Origin: Blasia pusilla
Lineage: Eukaryota; Marchantiophyta; Marchantiopsida; Blasiales
Assembly (NCBI GenBank): GCA_050084515.1
Contig: CM114274.1
Span: 7,440,001-7,504,000 of the forward strand
DNA: 64,000 nucleotides
Reading direction: 5' to 3'
Position 1 is the first letter of the stretch; each line of letters starts with the position of its first letter. Below the pieces are notes generated by a model. It was not told the origin of the DNA, did no database searches, and saw only the letters and a list, made by a program, of their open reading frames with translations. The position numbers were made by a program, and so were the translations under genes. This document shows, in pieces, positions 50,531 to 61,696 of the stretch.

Positions 50531-52321
50531 TAAAAATTGCAACTTCGTACATTTAGGCCTTCACCTTCAAAATTCCTACCTCCCAAACCGAGAGGCGAGG
50601 GATGGGAGAACGGCTGCACCAGTAGCCCATCAACTGCAAGCCTCTTCCGTTGCTCCGATGGAGCCGCCATAAGTTGGTACAACCATGGCTCGGCTAGTGC
50701 GTCCATGTTTCGTTGCCTGCGGACATATTTAGATTTTTTTAATAGATTTAGAATTAATCGAGGACAAAACCGACGATTAAAATATAGTAATCGAAACCGA
50801 TTATTTAGTCAGAAAATCGAGTGAAATTTTGAGGAAAGTGTGCAAGGGATGCCATAAATATGGGTTGGGTGCTAGGGTAGGAGTTTCAAGATCTTAACCT
50901 CTAATTAGAAGACGTACGAAAATAACGGAATAAAAGATCGGGCACCCAAAGAAACGAGATATGAAATTCTGGCGAGAGAAAACAGGAGACTTGTTATGTT
51001 ATCGAAGAAACGCCGAGCAATCATCTAGGTACCTATTGGCGGTATGCGGAATAGGCAAAAAGAGCCCGCGGAAAAACTGACTTGCCCGAGGTGGGCCCCC
51101 CGCCCCGCCCCACCCCACCCCGCCGCGATCCGATCCGATCCGAGTCCGAGGCACCGGTCCGTCCGAGCAAGGCGGACTCGCCGGTCTCCTTCGCATCGCA
51201 TGGTGTCAGTTGCGAAGGCCTAACGGCGATCCCACGCATGCCATTGCCATTGCCATTGCCAGCAAGCCCTCCAGGAGTCCAGGCTCCAGCGTCTCGGGCA
51301 GCGGGCGCTCCGCAAGCCCCTGCCCGAGATCACGTGCGTGTGCTGGCTGGCCCCCGGTCGTTGACCGGGTCCCTTCCGGTGCCCCCCCTCTCCTTCTCTT
51401 CGCTCACAAGGGATTCATGGACCATGTGCCTGTCCCCGACTCCTTCCTCTTTCGCCTGTCCCTTTCTTCTGTCAGAAAGGCGGGGCAGGGGGAGGAGGAG
51501 GAGGAGGAGAGAGAGAGAGAGAGAGAGAGAGGAGGAACAGCGGGAGGAGGAGGAGGAGCACGAGAGAGAGACAGAGAGGAGGAACTGCGGGAGGAGGAGG
51601 AGGAAGCGCGTTCAGTAGGGGAGCGTCCGCGCAGGATTTCGGGTCAGCGGTTGGAGGGGCTGAGAGATATAGTGTGAACGTCAGGCCTTGGAGGGTTGCA
51701 CGGAGGCGGAGAGGGTGGTCGACTGAACGGGGGGCGAGGGACAGAAGTAATAAGAATAGTAAGAAGGAGGAGGAGGAAGAAGAGGACGAGGAGAATGCGC
51801 GGTCGTGTCCTAATTCGGAAGCGGTGCTGTTGAGCAGCGAGAGAGCGAGGGTCGGAGCGGAGCGGAGCGGGGCGGGGCGGGGCGGTGGAGGGAGTGGAGG
51901 TGAGAGGGGAAGGGGAGCTGAATCCGGAGCTGCGCGGGTGACGGGCGATCGCTGGAGGTTGTGCGGGGAGAGAGCACTTAAGGTGCTGGAAATTGTTGAG
52001 CCCCGGGGTTAAATTTTTGAATTTCTTTGCGCTGCGCGCTGGGAAGATTCGTCGTTGCAATCGCTCCAGCGGAGAAGATAGGCGATTCTGTGGCCGAGAG
52101 AGGATCGTGTGAGAGCTGCGGGAGTTTTTTTTTTTAGGTGGAGCGGACGAGCTGCTTGCGGCGAGCAGGAGGAAGAGGAGGAGTTGGTTTTTGGAGGTAT
52201 AGACGGGTGGCTGGAGGGAGACAGGTTGAATATCCAGGTCGCGCTTGTGGAGGTGTGGAGAAAGGGGGTGCCGCTGCTGAGGAAGTGGGGAGGGCGTGAG
52301 GTTTCTTTCAGGGGCAAAATT
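50531..52321 (+). promoter_or_regulatory. GC-rich promoter and 5' leader region of the prolyl 4-hydroxylase gene
   Basis: Composition turns strongly GC- and CpG-rich from about 51060. There are C-rich (51096-51125) and GGA/GA-rich (51490-51600, 51760-51800) tracts and long overlapping open frames on both strands that match nothing. Its place right before the start codon at 52322 fits a CpG-rich promoter and long leader. The exact transcription start cannot be read from sequence. Confidence 0.5.
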
Positions 52322-55300
52322 ATGGCGGCTGGAACGCGAGGACATAGGGGTTTCTCTTCGAAAACGCGATCGTTGATTACGGTGATGATGATGTTGTTCG
52401 CCGCTCTTTTGGTCTTTTTAATCTTCGTCCTCATCGGAGTGCCTAGCGCCGTCAATACTCACGGGCTTCAGAGCGGCGGGGCTACCATCGCTTTACAATT
52501 TCCTCATACCACTCAAGCCCAGACGTAATGGTCCATCTCCCTCGCTTTCCTCCATGAAAAATGAAATAAACCCGTGAGGTTTATTGGATCTTAGAGGTCC
52601 GGATCCGTGTATTCTAGACGCTTACATGGCTCTGCGTGTTCCCCAGCTGATTGGTTCATGCGATTAAATCTTGGTTCGATTGAAATCTGGTAGTCGGAAA
52701 TGCATCCCTTCCGGGGCGTTGGAATGGGTCCCGGCGCGAATATCACACGCGGCACTTGCTCTTGTTTGTCCGAGGCGATGCCTTCTGCTGTTTGCAATCC
52801 TCGGTAGGGTGAAGCTTGTTGACCCATTGGTGTCTAGGTTTTGGAATGGAGTGTAATCAGTAGTTTACGCTGGTGGTTGCACTCCACTCGCTTCGATTCT
52901 AGGAGCTTTACGCTGCATTCATTTGCCAATTGATGTCTAGGTTTTAGAATGGAGTGTAATCGGTAGTTTACTCTACTGATTACACTCCACTCGCTTTGAT
53001 TCTAGGAGCTTTACGCAGCATTTGCTTGCCTGCAATCCCCTCAGTTTTTGTGGGGGAAGCGACAACCACCTTCGAAACTGAGATTAGAGTGCAGATTCCT
53101 TCCTCTTCGGCATGATGAGATGCAATGCCAGTTCCGTTTCTACTCCGGAATTACATTTCGTTTGATATAATTCAGAGTTGCCTTGAATCAATGTCACTGT
53201 TTGACGACTGTTTTTCATATTTCGATTCATTCCGTCGGATAGTTATGATAACATCCATTGAATAGTCTGAAAGAAGTCTCTATCCATGTTATGATTTGGC
53301 TGCTGAGTTCCATGTTTTGATTCCTTCAGTTGAATATTGGTGACCACATCCACTGGATAGTCTGAAAGTAGTCTCTAGGTAGCTTCAGGGGTAGATATGC
53401 GTGGAGGGGAAAAGTGTGGAATGTTCTTTGTCCGGATGCTTTGCCATCAGCTTCTGGCCATTTTTTTTCACAGAAGGACTTCCATTTCAGTCCTTTTACC
53501 TTCAGATTCCGCATTGACTGTCTTACACCTTTTTTCCCCAGTTCTTGGCCACTCGATCTTTTTCTGGTGGTGATCCTTCCAATGGTCAAATAGAATTTCG
53601 CTACTGATCGCCTTATTGAGAAGAATTCATTGTCATGCAGAAAGGTTGGAGACGCATCCAAACAGCCTTATGTGGAAGTCCTGTCATGGGAGCCTCGTGC
53701 GTTTGTGTACCACCATTTACTGGTATTGTTCACAGTTTTAGGAGCGTTTGTATTTGCTGAAGTTATGGTATTTGTTGAGAGCCTCCGTGCCTCTTTCCTG
53801 TCTTTTAGTGTCTGTAGCCAGCTACATAGCATTGCAATTGCTTAGCAGTTTGTGTCACTCTCTTCCTTGATGCTCTATTTGGGTACTAGGTGATGGCGAA
53901 AGGTTTATGTTGGATTTGGTACATGTGTGGGGGATTATTTTGTACTGATGTAGGGTTAGAGATTCATCAGTTTGGTGTTGGTAAAGAAGAGTCCAGTCAG
54001 GAGGTCTTCGTGTTATACTAGAGCAAGATTTTCTTATTAGCAGAATTTTTTGGTTGTTGACATTGCAGACTGATGCAGAATGTGACCACTTGATAGGTCT
54101 TGCTAAGCCCAACATGCAAAAATCAACTGTCGTTGACAGTGCAACAGGAAGGAGTAAAGACAGCAGGTGGGTTCTTGAGCTCTCAACCATTCATGTCTAG
54201 TTTCATAATCAAGGTGTCTAACTACCTTGATAGCAAGTCCCAAACTGTTGGTGGATTTTCTTAAGTGATAACTGACTCATTTGTTCACCCCTTTTGGTTG
54301 AGCCAGAGTTCGAACAAGCTCTGGTACATTTTTGAATCGGGGGCAAGATGCAATCATTACTAGAATCGAGAAGAAAATTGCAGAGTTCACCTTTGTACCA
54401 GTCGGTAAGCTTTCGTGAAACTATGCAAGTGATGGTAATTCAACCCACTAGTTCTTACATACCTCACTGCCTCATGCAAGTAATTTGATTCCAGGGGCTA
54501 GGCTGTCAGTGAACTGTTTCATGTGTCACTCTTTACTGGACACGACTTTCTGTCGAACAAGAGATTCAGCTGCTTTATTTTGTGTGTGAAAAATTTAAGA
54601 GGTGAGGCTTAAAAAAAATTCATTTCAATTAAATTTTCTAATTTTTTTCTTTTAAAAGTTGAAAATGTACAATTTTCCTGCAATGTTTTTCCCGTCACAG
54701 AACATGGAGAAGGTTTGCAAGTTTTGCACTACGAAGTTGGACAGAAGTATGAGCCTCACTACGATTATTTCCATGATTCTTTCAACACGAAGAACGGGGG
54801 GCAAAGAATAGCAACTGTTCTGATGTATCTGTGAGTTTTCTCTGTAACCTCTCTGCCATTTCTCAAGTGGGCAGTGAAGCTTGCCACATTGCTTACAAGT
54901 ATTTTGAATTTTTGTAAATTTTTCCTCCTAGAGTTCGATTTCCTGTATCCTGATGTCATCTGTTCTGTGGTGTATCATCATACACCAGTGGCATTGCTGT
55001 AGACGGTGCTCCTCGTTACGAAGGAGGATTCTTTGGACTCTGAAAGACAATTGCGAGCCAGAGCAGGTACTCAGCGTTTTCTTCATGTCTGTTGCAGATC
55101 AGATGTGGAGGCAGGAGGTGAAACCGTTTTCCCAGCATCGAAGATTAATGGTTCGACTGTTCCCAACTGGAATGAGTTGTCGGAATGTGCTAAAGCAGGT
55201 CTTTCTGTGCAACCTCGAAAGGGAATGGCATTACTGTTTTGGAGTATGAATCCTGATACAACATTGGATTCTAAGAGTCTTCACGGTAAGTTCCTCGTCG

Positions 55301-55658
55301 TGTCATAGATGTCTGAGAAGATAGCCTCCTCAGGTGATACCCTTTCTGTTCCTTCCAAAACTTGTCGGATGTTGTTAGTAATTGAATTAAATATCTGTGA
55401 AGTGGTTTTGGTTAGTGGGTATTAACTCCAGTTCTTCCAGTTGGGAGTTAGAGTGGTTTCATTTACAAACTTGCTTGTATCCATGAGTTCTTACAGTTTG
55501 TCAGTGACCGGACCATTATTCAGTGGTCCTTCATGAGCCACTTATCTTAATTTAATGTCATTCTCGTTGTCTCTTCAGGTGGTTGCCCGGTCATTGAAGG
55601 AAATAAGTGGTCCGCCACTAAGTGGTTACATGTGAACAAGTATGCTGTGCCCTCTTAA
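52322..55658 (+). CDS. Prolyl 4-hydroxylase, type II membrane protein (7 exons, 292 aa)
   Basis: Exons: 52322-52524, 53641-53722, 54069-54166, 54307-54404, 54701-54830, 55098-55285, 55579-55658; all introns GT-AG, phases consistent, 292 codons plus TAA, the usual plant P4H length. Residues about 18-40 form one membrane helix after a basic N-terminus, the Golgi/ER type II anchor typical of plant P4Hs. The 2-oxoglutarate/Fe(II) dioxygenase domain follows: VEVLSWEPRAFVYHHLL, VRTSSGTFLNRGQD, iron ligands His180 and Asp182 in EPHYDYF, LSDVEAGGETVFPA, and distal His266 with 2-oxoglutarate-binding Lys276 in HGGCPVIEGNKW. It hydroxylates proline in extensins and arabinogalactan proteins before O-glycosylation. 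An in-frame ATG at 52109 would add 71 residues before the helix and is judged 5' leader. Intron 1 holds two duplicated segments. Confidence 0.95.
52828..53030 (+). repeat. Tandem duplication (~101 bp) with hairpins, in P4H intron 1
   Basis: Two copies start GATGTCTAGGTTTT/GGTGTCTAGGTTTT (52830 and 52931) and end TTCTAGGAGCTTTACGC. In each, GGAGTGTAATC..TAG is followed by its inverted copy (CTACTGATTACACTCC in the second). A looser duplication lies at about 53215-53290 and 53318-53385 (GAATAGTCTGAAAG.AGTCTCTA). Confidence 0.8.
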
Positions 55659-57495
55659 GTATTGCATCTTCTCACACAGGTATGGCATAGCTATCTTGTT
55701 ATCCAACAAAACCGTTGGTTGTAGAGGTTAGGAGGGAATGGCTGTCACCAGACGGCACTGCATTATGGGTTCTTAATGCCTAATGTCTACACAGTTATTT
55801 TGCAACTATGACTTAGATATGTTATTGTGATTCATTGGGTAAATGATTACATTAATCGTGCCTCTAGTTCATTATCATTTGTAACTGAAATACTGATATC
55901 TATGTGTTGTTTGCTTGGATTTATGCCCCAGAGTGAAGACGAACCTACCATTGTGTAGTGTCTTATCTGACCATCCCTGCATCCAGCTTTGGTACTGCAA
56001 TCCAATGGTTCAGTTTGTATGCAGCAGTAGGCTCTCTAAATGTATTGATGCAGTAGTGTCCCCGTGGTGCCATCAGTACAGGATTCAATCTTATGCTGAG
56101 TATGTTCAGGTTGTAATTTCCTGGCAGTTGGGATCTTTCCTGGGCAATGAATTAAGGAAGACCCATTCATACTTTGGAGAACTCTCTAGTTGAGGATGTA
56201 GGAAGCTGACCTTCCATTAATGTTATAGTTAGCCCAGATATTCAGATTCACCTAGGGTGGTTGGAGTTTGTAACGGCTGTTAGGAACATTGAATATAAGA
56301 ATCCAACTGTAAATAGGAAGTGCTTCCAACGGAGTAAAGGGGACATTTCACTTTACACCAGCAGAATAGCTGCTGAAGGTCTCAATCTTTCAGCCAAAGT
56401 TTTGACACATCTATTTCATCCTGCATCTGTTGAGCAGTTGGTGCTTCAAAAATCACATTCAAAGAGTGCTTTACATGAGCTCTGGCATATTTTCAAATTT
56501 ACCAACGACTCCTAACAACAGCTATGAGGAGAAAGCTAGTCATGGCTGGTCCTCGCACATTCTTGATCTCACAAAGACGGTACTGAGTGCAGTCTTTTGT
56601 TTGGTGCAGCCCCTCTTGCAATTATGTGTGGCTGCCTCTTTTCATTGCTTTGGTGAAATTGATGGTCTTTCATAGTGGTTCACTGGTGCTGAAAGCAATG
56701 AAGGAAAATCATACTGAATTGAAGGGCGTGAAATGTCCATTTTGTGAGTCGATGTGCTTACAGCCATAACCTAGAATGGCTATAACAAGTTTGTAGTTGG
56801 TTCAGCATGCATAGTTGTGCAGGCTTTTTCGAGCTTGTATGTCCGAAATGTAGAGGTTAGATTAACCATGAGATGTGAAGGTGTGGGGAGTCGGATTTTA
56901 TCCTCACGACAGACTGAAGTATCCAACAATATGATGTTGTTCAAAGAGAACTGAAAAAGGACATCTTCGTGCTAAAACGGCCCCATTATACCTTGTCTAA
57001 GATGGATTCTCACTGTGGTCCTTTGCACTGAGACACCATGTGGCCGACTAAATCTAGTGCAAGTCCACGAGTTGGAACTGGTCGCACTTTAGTGATGAGC
57101 ACTGAATATTAATAATCATGGTTTACCGAGCATGGGAGTTTCTCTTTTGCATCAATCTGCTTTATGGGTAGTAGGTTCAGTCGAATGAGTGACATCGTGT
57201 CACAAAGTCTCCAAGTTGTGATTGTACCACCATTTGGCTACAACCATTTACCATTTGGCTAACACAGTATTGCGTTGGGGAGCTTCTTCGACTCTCAATG
57301 GTAATATTTGCGCTACTCAAAGGAGAGGCACACGGCAGTATTACCAGTCTTACTGACTTGTCCTCTTATGGTAGGGACGACATACTAATGGGATTACTCA
57401 AAAGAGTGAAGTAGGGCTCAAGGAAATCTCAAGTTGTATCATTTTGAAATATCTCCAAATGCCTTTAGTAAAAGTACTTTGATTAGCAATTCGAA
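55659..57495. other. 3' flank of P4H and intergenic DNA
   Basis: Several short plus-strand frames (for example 55915-56193 and 56261-56515) have no recognisable domain. Probably 3' untranslated region followed by non-coding DNA. Confidence 0.35.
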
Positions 57496-57720
57496 AATTG
57501 CCATAATTTTGAATTACGAAAAGTCATGAAGACCCAAATGGGGTAGCTGTGGAGGAAGCCTCTTGGGCTTACCCTACAATGGTAACTGAAAAGGGGTGGA
57601 ATAAAAACTCGAAAATTCTATTAGAGCCATAATTTCCAATCACGAAAAGTCATGAAGACCAAACTTGGGTAGTTAGTGAGGTGATAACCTCTTGGGGTTA
57701 CCCTATGATGGTAATCTTCA
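57496..57720 (+). repeat. Tandem duplication, unit about 112 bp
   Basis: Two diverged copies share GCCATAATTT, CACGAAAAGTCATGAAGACC, GGGTAG, CCTCTTGGGGTTACCCTA and ATGGTAA. They lie about 250 bp before a Helitron-like end. Confidence 0.75.
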
Positions 57721-57939
57721 TAAAGAGATAAAAAAAAAGTTCAAATCTATATTATTATTGGAGAGTGTTTTTTTATTTGCAAACACTTTATTATTTGACA
57801 TATGGTAATTTAGAAATAAGAAAATATTTCACGTGCCACGGGCGGTAAATTTTTTTTTGAAATTGTGCAACATCATTAGTCCTTTCATTCTCATCCCCTC
57901 CTTTCACGACCAAGAGGAAAGACCTATTCAAATATTTTT

Positions 57940-57973
57940 TTATTTCCCGTGCATCGCACATGCACCTTACTAG
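57940..57973 (+). mobile_element. Helitron-like 3' terminus (plus orientation)
   Basis: CCCGTGCATCGCACATGCACCTTACTAG followed by T: hairpin GTGCAT/ATGCAC, spacer, CTAG|T. A related CACGTGCCACGGGCGG lies at 57831. Confidence 0.5.
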
Positions 57974-59155
57974 TTTATATTAAAGTACAAAAGGAAAGAA
58001 TTGTTAGAGGTTGTATGTGGCTCTTGCCCCCATGCAAGGGAAACTATCCGGGCAGCTGAAAATATCCCTTTTGTGATTTCATTCATACATCTGACTATGC
58101 ATGAATACTTGGAAAATGGATGGAAAAAACCCTCATTAAATTCATCGGGTTGCATTTATGAGTTTCCCTTCCTTAAGAAAATTACAATTGGAATAGATTA
58201 TAGCTTATAATACCATAATGGAATGTTGAGGCCCTTCTTACCTTCCTTTCTATAGTTAAAATATCTTCATTTAAGAGGGGTGGGGAAAAAAATTATTAAA
58301 CATATGTTTAGGACAAGTGGATTGGTTTCATGGAGAGAGAATTTTTTTCACCATCACATTCCTGATCGCTCGCTTCCGGACACGCTTTCGGACAGGGGGA
58401 GGCCCCCTTCTGTCTCTTCGGAGCCGATTTCGGCCCGCAGGGTTTTTTGGCTCTCTGTGCCTCCCCTCCTTTGTATCCCGATGGGTTTTCTTCTTCTGAC
58501 ACCATCCCCATACGATGCTAAAAACTTAAGATGTATTAAGGCAATGCAAAGGCCATTGGACATGCATTCTTACTATTTGACTTAGATGGGCTAACACCCT
58601 CAACACAATCCCTCAAATACCAACTCAACAGAAATCTCCTCAAGAAAAGGCCTATAAAACCCATTGTTGGTTGGCTCTAAAGAGAAAGAAAACACATCTA
58701 AACACCATCGTAATAGAGAAAAACCCCTCCAAGCCACAAAATCGCCACAACCATAGAGAAAAATCCTCAAAGGCCTCTAAAATGCATGATTTAGGGAAAA
58801 AATAGTACCACCATTATGGTTAGTGATGGTCCCCAAAACCCATTAAGGTTGTGTAATTTCACCTCTTGACCAACTTTATCACATATTGGAGGGCTCTTCG
58901 TCCCATTACCATGATTAGTATTACAAGGTAAATTTACTTCTATTTTCCATTAGTTCTCGTTATATTTCATCTCAAAGTAAGATTGTATTATTATTGATTT
59001 TACATTCCATTACTTCCCAATGTATTTCCTTCCATAATTATAATATTACCCCATGATTTTTTTTTTCCTTCCATTTCATTTGTCACCATTGCATTTCAAA
59101 ACGCCATTATTGTATTCTTATCCAAACAAAAGGTGTTTCTTCTTCTTCTTCTTCT
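57974..59155. other. Intergenic, nothing recognised
   Basis: A locally GC-rich piece at 58360-58470 has open frames on both strands without a known domain. It ends in a TTC run (59137-59155) into which the solo LTR inserted. Confidence 0.35.
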
Positions 59156-59796
59156 TGTCACGTCTTTTAGGATAGATTGGTGAGATCTAGTAGAGCGCCT
59201 TCATGAGTAGTAGAGGACATGCTCAGTAGGTCAAGGATGACCTGCTGAGGCCCTGGAAAACTTGTGAGAACAAGTTTTCCCTTCGTTTCGACTCATTTGG
59301 AGCCATATTGAGGAACTTACTATTTTAGGTAAGTACCATGTTGAGCATATGATATAATTTCTATTTTTGGTAAGTGGCCCTTGACCTCCTACATCAGGTC
59401 AAGAGCCAAGGAGGTGATTTGGGAGAATGGGCTACCATGGAGAGAGTTTGGGAGAGAGGAGGGGTATACCTCAAGGAGAGAGAGTTTGAGAGCTTGTTCG
59501 CTCTTTGTTGAACCTCTTGGCATAAGGCGGCGGAGCTATGGTGCCTTGCCTTATGAGTGTAACCCAAGCCTCTCATTAGGAGAGTGGGTTTGGTTTGACA
59601 TGAGAGAGAGTGCACACCTTTGAGAGCTATGGTGTGAGATGGTGTAGAGAGAGATTGGATCTTACTTTATTGGAGATATTTTAGTACTTCTTGTCTCGTT
59701 GTTTGGATGCCATGAGTTAGCATGGGATCGTGCCTGTTTGTGTGTGTGTTCGGTGACAACGATGTATGTTGTGTAGCGATGTGTATGCGCACGACA
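59156..59796 (+). mobile_element. Solo LTR (641 bp) with 4-bp target duplication
   Basis: Runs from TGTCACGTCTTTTAGG to GTGTATGCGCACGACA, flanked by TTCT on both sides (59152-59155 and 59797-59800). It is the opposite-strand relative of 47327-47918 and shares its last ~50 bp with the LTR at 32358-32965. Confidence 0.8.
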
Positions 59797-60194
59797 TTCT
59801 TCATTAGTTCTAACTAAATTTGAAGAGACCATTGCTTTATTCCTATATAAATGAAAATGTGTCATCTGTTTTTCCTTTGATTTCATTAGTCACCACTACA
59901 TTTCACAAGGCCATTACTTTGTCACTATCCAAATCAAAGGCGTAAAAATAATAAGCTCAGGTTGATATTCTCTATACTATCATGGAAGAGTATTGTCATG
60001 ATTTTCGAACACCTCTCCTTATGGTACTTGGCCCTTTCAACCAACACCGTTCTCTCACACATCTTTAAAATCATTTTGGGGTCGATTAAATTACTGTGCC
60101 ACACATATTATAGAGATGTTGAGTAATTCAAATTATTGACGTATGGAGGGTAGGGATTGTTATTTCGGGCCCCTACTACTAGGATATATAAATC

Positions 60195-60198
<4 letters not shown>

Positions 60199-60243
<45 letters not shown>
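60199..60243. repeat. (CT)22 microsatellite
   Basis: Pure CT run of about 45 bases. Confidence 0.9.
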
Positions 60244-60246
<3 letters not shown>

Positions 60247-60985
60247 ACACCGTCCAACCAAGGCGCGGGGTCTATGGTCACAAAGCTATGACATACACTA
60301 CTTAATGAGCACAATCTCTCTCTTCTTCTTGGTGGCATATGGATGCTAAGTGGATTTGTAGTGTAGAGGCTTTACAATGCAAGTTATTCTCTGATAACTT
60401 CTCCACTGTAAATATGAATAGAGATGTGAGCCACTTAATAATGACGTTTGGATTTATTCCACTCCGTGGTAGCGCTTGTCTACTAACCCTTCATATAGCC
60501 CTTCGTATTCTCCCTTGATATTAAGATTTTTTTGTACTCTCTCCACTTCCTCTGTATTAATCTTACTTTCTTATCTTATCAATCAAGGCAATATATTTTT
60601 AATTTTTTCTTTGATATTCTTTTCAATTTGATAAGTTATTTAATTTCTTCCCCATCAATATTAAAAAAATCAAAACCAGGTGAGATTAGATTAGAAAAGA
60701 AAGAGCTTCCCCTTTCTAATTTATATTATTATTGGAGAGTGCCTTCTTGATTTGCAAACACCTCTATGCATGACATGTGGCAGTCGGGCAGCAAGAAAAT
60801 ATTTGCTATCCTTCCCGCAACAAAAAAATGTTTTTTCATCTTACGGGCAGAAAAAAATAAATTGTGTGCAACTGGATTCCTCCTCTACACTCCTGTGGGT
60901 GACACCGACTGCACACTACTCTAATCTATTTCTTCTACAATTTTTTTTCATCTTTTAGGCCACATCACTTTCCATCTTTATCACA

Positions 60986-61012
60986 CTAGCGCGTGCCCAT
61001 GCCATATATACG
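60986..61012 (-). mobile_element. Helitron-like 3' terminus (minus orientation)
   Basis: Minus strand reads CCCGTATATATGGCATGGGCACGCGCTAG followed by T. The hairpin is imperfect, so this is the weakest of the four. Confidence 0.35.
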
Positions 61013-61696
61013 GGTGGAAAGACATTTGTTCACTATGAGGGAAAATACATTTTTTAAGTCTGGATATTTCAACTTTACGACATGTTATTTTAATCTATGT
61101 ATGTTATTAAAAGAGGATGGGATTTGAAAACCCCTTTCACGTGTACATTTTTGTCTCCTCTCGTGTTGACTTGCGTAATGTTTAATATGTTTTAGTACAA
61201 AAGGTGGTTTAATCGCCGACAATTATATTTTATCAATAATTATATAAGTAATTAAAAAATAATTTTGAAACCCTTTTTCTCATCGGACACTTATACTTTT
61301 TGCCCTCCTCTCGTGAACGTGGTGAACTAAATTATCCAGATGGGGTTTGAGGTAACACGGGTGAAATGGTATTATGGAAGAAGGGCTTACCTCAAACCCC
61401 ATCCATGGTAGGAAATAGGACAAGAATAGAAGAAGATCCGGAACGCTTGGAGGCCACAAATAATCGTCTGCTGTCCAGAAAGATCCAAAATCGCCGATCT
61501 TCTGCATCAGCAGAAGCTTTTGGGTGGCGCAGTGTGCAGATTTTTGTGGCAGGTCTCGATTCTGGGCTTTCCGTGTGTCTGTCTGTCTGTTTCTATCCAT
61601 GAGGAGCATGAGAGGGGACTGAGTTTGTTGGGATTTGAAAAGCAGCAGGAGCTGCGTCGTGCGAGCGGTGGAAGAGGAGGTTGTGTTGTAGTGGAT

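Larger units (their letters stand above)
59797..61696. other. AT-rich intergenic DNA and thioredoxin 5' leader
   Basis: Includes a (CT)n run at 60199-60243 and a Helitron-like end at 60986-61012. The more GC-rich 61320-61696 part is the likely promoter and leader of the thioredoxin gene. Confidence 0.4.

Noticed and set aside
52109-52321. Upstream in-frame ATG extending P4H by 71 residues
   Set aside because: The extension precedes the membrane anchor and lacks similarity to the family; plant P4Hs start shortly before that helix.
51082-52345. Several overlapping 110-230-codon frames on both strands
   Set aside because: GC-rich promoter and leader of the P4H gene; Arg/Pro/Ser and Glu-rich translations without any family match.
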